From SG8-41 sp036555615 (GTDB lineage Bacteria; Pseudomonadota; Gammaproteobacteria; Burkholderiales; SG8-41): a stretch of 38,106 nucleotides of DNA. The translations under genes and the position numbers were made by a program. This document shows, piece by piece, positions 32,786 to 38,106 of the stretch (positions are counted from its first letter, which is position 1; the number at the start of each line of letters is the position of its first letter). The DNA lies in NCBI GenBank assembly GCA_036555615.1, contig DATBKZ010000108.1, positions 1 through 38,106 of the forward strand, read 5' to 3'. The notes below the pieces were generated by a model that was not told where the DNA came from, did not search any database, and saw only the letters and a program-made list of their open reading frames with translations.

Positions 32786-33487
32786 GTGAGTCCAAGGGAG
32801 ATTGCGTTTCTCTCGCGCCGATTGCGCGCCGGGGACACCGCGATCGATGTCGGCTGTCACAAGGGCGGCTTTCTGTTCAGGCTCCAGCGCTACGTCCAGG
32901 CGTCAGGACGGGTCTACGGCTTCGAGCCGCAGCCGCAGCTTGCGCAGTACCTGAAGGAGATCGTGGCGATCGGGCATTGGGACAACGTGGTCGTGGAGGC
33001 CTGTGCGGTATCGTCCGCGAACGGCTCGACGGAGCTGTTCGTTCCCGCGCCCGAGGGTGAACCGTCGGCGAGCGCCTCGCTATCGGTCACCAGCAGCGAC
33101 CGGCCGCATTACCAGATCCGCGTCCCCGTCGTCACCCTCGATGACTATTTCAGGGAGAAGGGGGGATCACGGATCGCCTGCATCAAGTGCGATTGCGAAG
33201 GCCATGAGATCGAGGTGTTCAAGGGCGCTGCGGGCATTCTGCGGCGCGACCGCCCGGTGCTGCTTTTCGAGTGCGAGCGGCGTCACCTGCCCGAATCCTC
33301 GCCCGCCGCCGTGTTCGATTACCTGCGAGGCTTCGGTTACTACGGCTTCTTCTTCGGCCCCGCCGGCCTCATGCCAGTCGAGCAGTTCCAGGTCGATCTC
33401 CACCAGCCCGTCCGCCCGGGAGAGTTCTGGAGAGCCCGGGACTACTACAACAACTTCGCCTTCCTCCCGGATACCCCGGTAATCTAG
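32786..33487 (+). CDS. FkbM family SAM-dependent methyltransferase
   Basis: A methyltransferase with motif I AIDVGCHKGG, VYGFEPQPQ, the FkbM-typical VVTLDDYF, and IKCDCEGHEIEVFKGA. FkbM proteins methylate hydroxyls of sugars or natural products. The 5' end is uncertain: GTG 32786 is the first ordinary start after the TauE stop (233 residues), yet residues encoded from about 32713 (FRDFTLREAKRLRYLWRAANYRL) also look protein-like in the same frame, and the only earlier start, TTG 32585, lies inside the TauE gene. A noncanonical start or small sequence error is possible. Its stop overlaps the stop of the convergent CoA-transferase gene. Confidence 0.82.
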   Translation: MSPREIAFLSRRLRAGDTAIDVGCHKGGFLFRLQRYVQASGRVYGFEPQPQLAQYLKEIVAIGHWDNVVVEACAVSSANGSTELFVPAPEGEPSASASLSVTSSDRPHYQIRVPVVTLDDYFREKGGSRIACIKCDCEGHEIEVFKGAAGILRRDRPVLLFECERRHLPESSPAAVFDYLRGFGYYGFFFGPAGLMPVEQFQVDLHQPVRPGEFWRARDYYNNFAFLPDTPVI

Positions 33488-34707
33488 ACGACGCCCTCGG
33501 CGCGCAGTCGCGCGATGGCGGCATCCTCCATGCGGAGCACGCCGCGCAGTACCTCTTCCGTGTGCTGGCCGAGCGTGGGCGGCGCCGCCTTGTGCTCGAG
33601 CGGCGTGCCGGAGAACTTCATCGGGCTGGCGATCAACGGGACCATGCCGGCGAGTGGATGCTCGAGCTCGATTTTCATGCCGCGCGCCATGACCTGCGGC
33701 TCTTCGAACACCTGCTCGAGATTGTTGATCGGGCCGTTGGGCACCCCCGCCGCCTCGAGCGCGTCACACCATTCCTTCGTCGTGCGTTTCGCAAATATCT
33801 CCGCGAGGAGCCGCGTGATGGCCTCGCGATTCTCCACCCGCTTCGAGTTGGTCGAGAAGCGCGGATCCCGCGCGAGCTCCTGGCAGCCGGCCACCTCGCA
33901 GAATTTGCCGAAGAGGTTGTCGTTGCCGCAGGCGAGGATGACGTCGCCGTCCCGCGTCTTGAACGGCTGGTAGGGCACGATGTTAGGGTGCGCGTTTCCG
34001 ATGCGCCCCGGGGCCACGCCGGTAGCGAGGTAGTTCATGCCCTGGTTGGCGAGGATGCCGACCTGGGTGTCGAGAAGCGCCAGATCGAGGTGCTGGCCGG
34101 CGCCGCTCTTCTCCCGGTGCGCGAGCGCCGCGCAAATCGCCACCGTCGCGTACATACCGGTCATGATGTCCGCGATCGGGATGCCCACGCGCTGCGGGCC
34201 GCCGCCGGGAAGATCGTCGCGCTCCCCCGTGATGCTCATGACGCCCCCCATGCCCTGGATCATGAAATCGTAGCCGGGGCGCTCGCGATACGGCCCGGTC
34301 TGCCCGAAGCCGGTCACCGAGCAGTAGACGATGCGCGGGTTGATGCTCTTGAGGTCGTCGTAGCCTAACCCGTAGCGCGCGAGATCGCCCACCTTGTAGT
34401 TCTCGATCAGCACGTCGGACCGCCGCGCAAGCTCGCGCACGATGTCCTGCCCTTGCGGCTTCGCGAGGTTGACGGTGACGGACTTCTTGCCGCGGTTGGC
34501 GGAGGCGAAATAGGCCGACTCCCGGGTGTCTTTCCCGGCCCGGTCCTTCAGCCACGGCGGACCAAAGGCCCGCGAATCGTCACCCGTGCCCGGGCGCTCG
34601 ATCTTGATCACCTCGGCGCCGAGATCGGCCAGGTTCTGCCCGCACCACGGCCCCGCGAGCACGCGCGACAGGTCAAGCGCCCTGATATGTGACAGCGGAC
34701 CCGGCAT
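33484..34707 (-). CDS. Class III CoA-transferase (CaiB/BaiF family)
   Basis: A 407-residue enzyme that moves CoA between carboxylic acids. Features: LDLSRVLAGPWCGQNLADLGAEVIKIE at the N-terminus, ENYKVGDLARYGLGYDDL, and the catalytic aspartate in PIADIMTG (as D169 of formyl-CoA transferase), plus ALLDTQVG. Length is standard. It follows the crotonase gene by three bases on the same strand, so the pair probably activates and then processes a carboxylic acid as its CoA thioester. The terminal stop shares CTAG with the convergent FkbM gene (33484-33487). Acid substrate unknown. Confidence 0.94.
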   Translation of the reverse strand: MPGPLSHIRALDLSRVLAGPWCGQNLADLGAEVIKIERPGTGDDSRAFGPPWLKDRAGKDTRESAYFASANRGKKSVTVNLAKPQGQDIVRELARRSDVLIENYKVGDLARYGLGYDDLKSINPRIVYCSVTGFGQTGPYRERPGYDFMIQGMGGVMSITGERDDLPGGGPQRVGIPIADIMTGMYATVAICAALAHREKSGAGQHLDLALLDTQVGILANQGMNYLATGVAPGRIGNAHPNIVPYQPFKTRDGDVILACGNDNLFGKFCEVAGCQELARDPRFSTNSKRVENREAITRLLAEIFAKRTTKEWCDALEAAGVPNGPINNLEQVFEEPQVMARGMKIELEHPLAGMVPLIASPMKFSGTPLEHKAAPPTLGQHTEEVLRGVLRMEDAAIARLRAEGVV

Positions 34708-34710
34708 GCT

Positions 34711-35502
34711 CTATTGCCCCGTGAATTCGGGCTTCCGCTTCTCCGCAAACGCCCGCATTCCAATGCGGTAGTCCTCGGTGCCGAAATAGGCGAAGTTTTC
34801 TTCGATCTCGCTGTCGGTAAGCGGCGCCGGCTGCGGCGCGAGCCGCCGCACGAAGCGCTTGTGCCAGCGGTTGACGAGCGGCGCGCCCTCCGCGATCCGG
34901 CGCGCGGTCGCGTACGCCTCTTCTTCCAGCCGGGTGTCGGGAACCATGCGGGTCACCAGCCCCTTCTGCAAAGCTTCTTGCGCCCCCCACATGCGTCCCT
35001 CGACGAGGATCTCCAGCGCGACCGCGCGCCCGGTGAGCGGCAGCAGCGCAGCGAGCTCGTCGTAGGCAATGGGAAATCCCAGGCGGTTGATCGGCACGCC
35101 GAAACGCCCCGATCGGCCTGCGATGCGCAGGTCGCACATGCAGGCGATCTCCAGCCCCCCGCCCGCGCAGGCTCCATGGATCATCGCGACCGTCGGGTGA
35201 CGGCATTCCCCAAGGGCTTTCAGCGCGCCGTGAACATGCTGCTGGTGGTAGACCCTGCCCTGCGCGGCGTCGGCGCGAGCCGTCTCGAATTCGGCAATGT
35301 CGGCGCCCGCAGCGAACGCATCGCTTCCCGCCCCCCGCAGCACGACGCAGCGCAGGTCATCATCAGCTGACAAATCGTAGACGACGCGCGCAAGCTCGCG
35401 CCACATGGCCACGGTAATCGCGTTGAGCTTGGCGGGATTGCTCAGCGCCACGGTCGCGATTACGCCGTCGCGCTTGACAAGAATTTCCGGACCGCTGCTC
35501 AC
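34711..35502 (-). CDS. Enoyl-CoA hydratase/isomerase family (crotonase) protein
   Basis: A 263-residue crotonase. The oxyanion-hole segments are AFAAGADIAEF (62-72) and HGACAGGGLEIACMCDLRIA (109-128). The first catalytic glutamate (E144 of rat hydratase) is kept as E118, but the second (E164, in PE) is replaced: the local sequence is FGVPINRLG. A hydratase using both acids is therefore doubtful; an isomerase, decarboxylase or hydrolase activity is possible. The start is GTG 35502 preceded by CAGGGA; the much longer open frame upstream runs antisense to the dehalogenase gene. Operon with the CoA-transferase. Confidence 0.92.
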   Translation of the reverse strand: MSSGPEILVKRDGVIATVALSNPAKLNAITVAMWRELARVVYDLSADDDLRCVVLRGAGSDAFAAGADIAEFETARADAAQGRVYHQQHVHGALKALGECRHPTVAMIHGACAGGGLEIACMCDLRIAGRSGRFGVPINRLGFPIAYDELAALLPLTGRAVALEILVEGRMWGAQEALQKGLVTRMVPDTRLEEEAYATARRIAEGAPLVNRWHKRFVRRLAPQPAPLTDSEIEENFAYFGTEDYRIGMRAFAEKRKPEFTGQ

Positions 35503-35547
35503 GGGACTGGTCCCTGAATCGAAGGGCGGTATTCTACAATGCAGGCG
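35503..35547. promoter_or_regulatory. Compact divergent promoter between crotonase and HAD genes
   Basis: TATTCTACAAT (35530-35540) contains TACAAT on the + strand and TAGAAT on the - strand, overlapping by one base. The + transcript would start about on ATG 35548; the - transcript about 20 bases before the crotonase GTG at 35502. No convincing -35 boxes are visible. Confidence 0.45.
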
Positions 35548-36252
35548 ATGACCGACGTCGCAGCGATCAAGCGGGAAACCGGAACTTGCATGTTCGACCT
35601 CTACGGCACGGTCGTCGACATGCAGGGCGGGCTCACGCGGGCGGTGACGCCGTATCTCAAGGCCAAGGGCTGGGCGGGAGAACCGTCCCGGCTCGTGACC
35701 TGGTGGCGCCGCACTCATTTCGAGAACTCGATGATCGACGCCCTGCTCGCTCGCACCCACACCCCGTACCGTGAGATCGGGCGCATCTCGCTTTCCTACA
35801 CGCTGGCGCGCGCGGGCATCCCGCACACGCAGGACGAGGTGAAGAGCCTCGTCGCCGAAATCGAGCGCCTGCGGCCCTTTCCGGATGTTGTCGAGGCGCT
35901 CATGCGGCTCAAGCGGAAATACCGCCTGGTGATCCTTTCCAACGGCGATCCGGACATGCTGGAAGCGATCAAGCCCAGCCTGGGTATCGCCTTCGACCGC
36001 ATCCTCTCGGTCGCCGAGGCGGGCAGCTTCAAGCCGCACGCGGCGACCTACCGCAAGGCCGCGGAGATAATGGCTGCCCGGCCGCAGGAAATCCTGTTCG
36101 TGGCCAACCACGCCTTCGACTGCGTGGGCGCGAAAGCGTCCGGCATGCGCGCCGCGTTCGTCGACCGCCGCAAGCGCCCCTTCGGCGACTGGCCATACCA
36201 GCCCGATCTCGTCGTCGCCGACTTCCAGGACCTCGCCGATCGGCTTCTTTAG
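35548..36252 (+). CDS. Haloacid dehalogenase type II (HAD superfamily)
   Basis: A hydrolase of about 234 residues from ATG 35548 (another in-frame ATG at 35539 overlaps the probable -10 element). It has the nucleophile motif FDLYGTVVD, a WWRRTHFEN cap segment, ILSNGDPDML (motif II), SFKPHAATY (motif III lysine), and VANHAFDCVGAKASG. In classical L-2-haloacid dehalogenase the last block is SSNAWD; here the S175 and N177 positions look changed to A and H, a variant I believe is common among proteins annotated this way. Dehalogenation is therefore plausible but unproven. Divergent from the crotonase operon. Confidence 0.88.
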   Translation: MTDVAAIKRETGTCMFDLYGTVVDMQGGLTRAVTPYLKAKGWAGEPSRLVTWWRRTHFENSMIDALLARTHTPYREIGRISLSYTLARAGIPHTQDEVKSLVAEIERLRPFPDVVEALMRLKRKYRLVILSNGDPDMLEAIKPSLGIAFDRILSVAEAGSFKPHAATYRKAAEIMAARPQEILFVANHAFDCVGAKASGMRAAFVDRRKRPFGDWPYQPDLVVADFQDLADRLL

Positions 36253-36353
36253 GCCGGGCGGACGAGGCTTGCCAAAGCCCGGCGCAATGGGCTAACGTTT
36301 CCACGAGTACCTGCGGCCGCGACCCGGCTGCGATTTTTCGAGGAGGGAACCCA

Positions 36354-37316
36354 ATGATTATTCGATTGATGGCAGTGGCCATGCTCGCAGCAATTGCCGC
36401 CGGGGGCCACGCGCAGGACTACCCGTCGCGCACGATCACCATCACCGTGCCGAACCCGCCGGGGGGGATGAACCAGATCCATGCCCAGCCGCTGTCCGCG
36501 GTGCTCGAGCGGCTCACCAAGCAGCCCGCGCCGATCGTCAACCGGCCCGGCGGCACCGCAGGCGTCGGCACCGCATACGTCGCGAATCAGCCCCCCGACG
36601 GCTACAACATCCTGGTGACCACGGCGAACCTGCACCTGCTCATCGAGAAGGACAAGATATACGGCATCAAGTCGCCGTTTACGCTCGACCAGATCGCCCC
36701 CCTCGCCCTGATGAGCGCGGATCCGCTGATCATGGTCGTCCACCCTTCGATGCCCGTGAAAAGCGTGAAGGAGCTGGTTGCGCTGGCGAAGTCGAGGCCG
36801 AACGAGATCGTGTTCTCGTCCTCGGGGCCGTACGGCATCACCCATACTCCTACGGCGATGTTCCTCCACGCGGCAAAAATCACCATGCGGCATCTTCCGA
36901 CTACTGGCGGTGGCCCCGCGATCACGCAGGCGCTCGGCGGGCACTCGCAGGTAACGGGCGGGGGACCCGCAGCGCTTTACCCATACACCCAGACGGGCAA
37001 GCTGCGCGCCATCGCAAGCTGGGGCGTGAAGCCTCACCCGGCGTTCCCCAAGACGCCGACGTTTCAATCCATGGGCTTCAAGGACGTGGAAGCCTATCTC
37101 TGGGTCGGGCTGTTCGCGCGGACGGGCATCCCGGAGCCGATCTTCAACCGGATGCGCGAGCTGATCGCAAAGGTCGCGACGGATCCCGCCTTCAAGTCGG
37201 CGCTCGAGAAGGTCCAGGTGGTGCCGGATTACCGCGACGCGCCGGAATTCAGGCGCTTCTTCGAGGCGGACCACAAGCGGATGGCCGCCGCGATCAAGAA
37301 TATCGGCAAGCTCTGA
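36354..37316 (+). CDS. Bug/TctC-family periplasmic solute receptor
   Basis: A 320-residue receptor with a signal peptide (MIIRLMAVAMLAAIAAGGHA-QDYP), YPSRTITITVPNPPGGMNQ ligand loop, VNRPGGTAGVGTAYVA, and DGYNILVTT. A strong GGAGGG precedes the ATG. The ligand loop has NPPGGMNQ in place of the more usual PFPPGG[PS]TD, so its specificity may differ from that of the receptor at 30029. Its TGA overlaps the ATG of the enolase-superfamily gene (TGATG at 37314), linking uptake with that enzyme. No membrane components are adjacent. Confidence 0.93.
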   Translation: MIIRLMAVAMLAAIAAGGHAQDYPSRTITITVPNPPGGMNQIHAQPLSAVLERLTKQPAPIVNRPGGTAGVGTAYVANQPPDGYNILVTTANLHLLIEKDKIYGIKSPFTLDQIAPLALMSADPLIMVVHPSMPVKSVKELVALAKSRPNEIVFSSSGPYGITHTPTAMFLHAAKITMRHLPTTGGGPAITQALGGHSQVTGGGPAALYPYTQTGKLRAIASWGVKPHPAFPKTPTFQSMGFKDVEAYLWVGLFARTGIPEPIFNRMRELIAKVATDPAFKSALEKVQVVPDYRDAPEFRRFFEADHKRMAAAIKNIGKL

Positions 37317-38106
37317 TGAAGATCCGGCGCATCGAGCCCATCGCCGTCAGCCTGCCGATGGCGAAGCCGCTCAAGATGTCGTTCGAGGAGGTGAAAAGCG
37401 CCGAGAACGTCCTGGTGCGGCTCGAAACCGACGACGGCGTCGTGGGCTGGGGTGGTGCCGCGGCCGCGCCGACCATGACCGGGGAAACCGTGGCGAGCAT
37501 GGCCGCTGCCATCCGCCACCTCGCGCCCAGTCTCGAGGGCATGCCCCTCGACGACATCGCGGCGGTCATGGCGCGCGCCGGGAATTTCCTCTACGGCAAT
37601 CACTCGGCCAAGTCCGTGATCGAGATGGCGCTGCACGATGCGCGGGGACGCGCGCAAGGCAAGCCCGCTCACGATGTGCTCGGCGGCAAGCGGCGCGGGC
37701 GCGTCGCGGTCCTGCGCATGGTCGGCACCGGCAAGGGCACTGCCGCCGACGTGGCGGACGCACAGCGCGGGCTGGCCGACGGCTACGTGGCGTACAAGAT
37801 CAAGGTCGGCGTCGCCGCGCCGCGCGCGGACGCCGAACGCACCCGCAAGATCTGCGAGGCGCTCGGCGGCAACGGGGATCTCCTCATCTGCGCCGATGCC
37901 AACCAGGGTTGGTCGCCGGACGAAGCGGTGAAGTACGCGCGCGCGGTGGAAGACACGGCGCTCGTCTATTTCGAGCAGCCGGTGGCTGCCCATGATATCG
38001 AGGGCATGGCCGCCGTCGCGCGCGCAAGCCGGGTCAAGATCGGCTGCGACGAGGGCCTGCATTCCCTCGATGATCTCCGGCGCCACCACGCCGCGGGGGC
38101 AGCAGC
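37316..38106 (+). CDS. Mandelate racemase/muconate lactonizing enzyme family protein (cut by window end)
   Basis: The open frame runs through the window end (about 263 codons seen; the family is usually 360-400). It starts MKIRRIEPIAV, an N-terminal capping domain with VRLETDDGVVGWG, then the barrel with catalytic KxK YKIKVG, metal ligands ADANQGW (D) and YFEQPV (E), and GCDEGLHS for the third acid. This ligand spacing matches the muconate lactonizing/dipeptide epimerase subgroup of the enolase superfamily. It is translationally coupled to the Bug receptor, which may supply its acid substrate. The reaction is not predictable from this fragment. Confidence 0.9.
   Translation, partial: MKIRRIEPIAVSLPMAKPLKMSFEEVKSAENVLVRLETDDGVVGWGGAAAAPTMTGETVASMAAAIRHLAPSLEGMPLDDIAAVMARAGNFLYGNHSAKSVIEMALHDARGRAQGKPAHDVLGGKRRGRVAVLRMVGTGKGTAADVADAQRGLADGYVAYKIKVGVAAPRADAERTRKICEALGGNGDLLICADANQGWSPDEAVKYARAVEDTALVYFEQPVAAHDIEGMAAVARASRVKIGCDEGLHSLDDLRRHHAAGAA

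Noticed and set aside
36253..36283. GCCGGGC/GCCCGGC hairpin after the dehalogenase as a terminator
   Set aside because: The loop is 17 bases and no T run follows; a Rho-independent terminator is not supported.

Overview
This is a high-GC, densely packed stretch of a proteobacterial chromosome, most likely a betaproteobacterium (Burkholderiales sensu lato). The reasons are two Bug/TctC-type solute receptors without membrane partners (a betaproteobacterial habit), the order zapB-like - zapA - 6S RNA, the P. aeruginosa-like wbpV-wbpL-wbpM cassette and a cobalamin-riboswitch-controlled btuB. Many neighbouring genes overlap by a few bases (ATGA or TGATG junctions), so long stretches are probably translationally coupled operons.

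Region 1 (1-20.2 kb, mostly + strand) is a cell-surface polysaccharide locus. It opens with a nucleotide-sugar epimerase and a large multidomain glycosyltransferase. Two tandemly duplicated Wzm/Wzt ABC exporter pairs follow; the second ATPase is fused in frame to a glycosyltransferase. Next come a sulfotransferase, a possible IS remnant and a SAM methyltransferase on the - strand. A fused class II aldolase-dehydrogenase next to mtnA interrupts the glycan genes; together they look like part of a methylthioadenosine/5'-deoxyadenosine salvage (DHAP shunt) route. The glycan theme resumes with wbpV-, wbpL- and wbpM-like genes (sugar epimerase, priming transferase, 4,6-dehydratase), an O-antigen ligase/polymerase-type membrane protein, two GT2 transferases and a heptosyltransferase-like GT9.

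Region 2 (20.2-25.1 kb, - strand) holds msbA, then a polyprenyl-phosphate GT2, a WecD-like acetyltransferase, a small SMR/EmrE-type transporter and WecE. The last four resemble an Arn-like cassette that would make, lipid-link and flip a 4-acylamino sugar.

Region 3 (25.2-29.0 kb) contains btuB with a recognisable promoter and cobalamin riboswitch. Divergently from it run a zapB-like gene with a strong but apparently leaderless promoter, zapA, 6S RNA with a clear terminator, and an EVE-domain gene.

Region 4 (29.0-38.1 kb) is catabolic: a - strand operon (dienelactone hydrolase, Bug receptor, ACMSD-type amidohydrolase), a TauE/SafE permease with an FkbM methyltransferase, a crotonase plus class III CoA-transferase operon, a HAD dehalogenase, a second Bug receptor, and an enolase-superfamily enzyme cut by the window end.

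Across the window, short degenerate repeats related to GTGACGGGTGACGAGTGA sit at gene junctions and sometimes form gene ends or starts.
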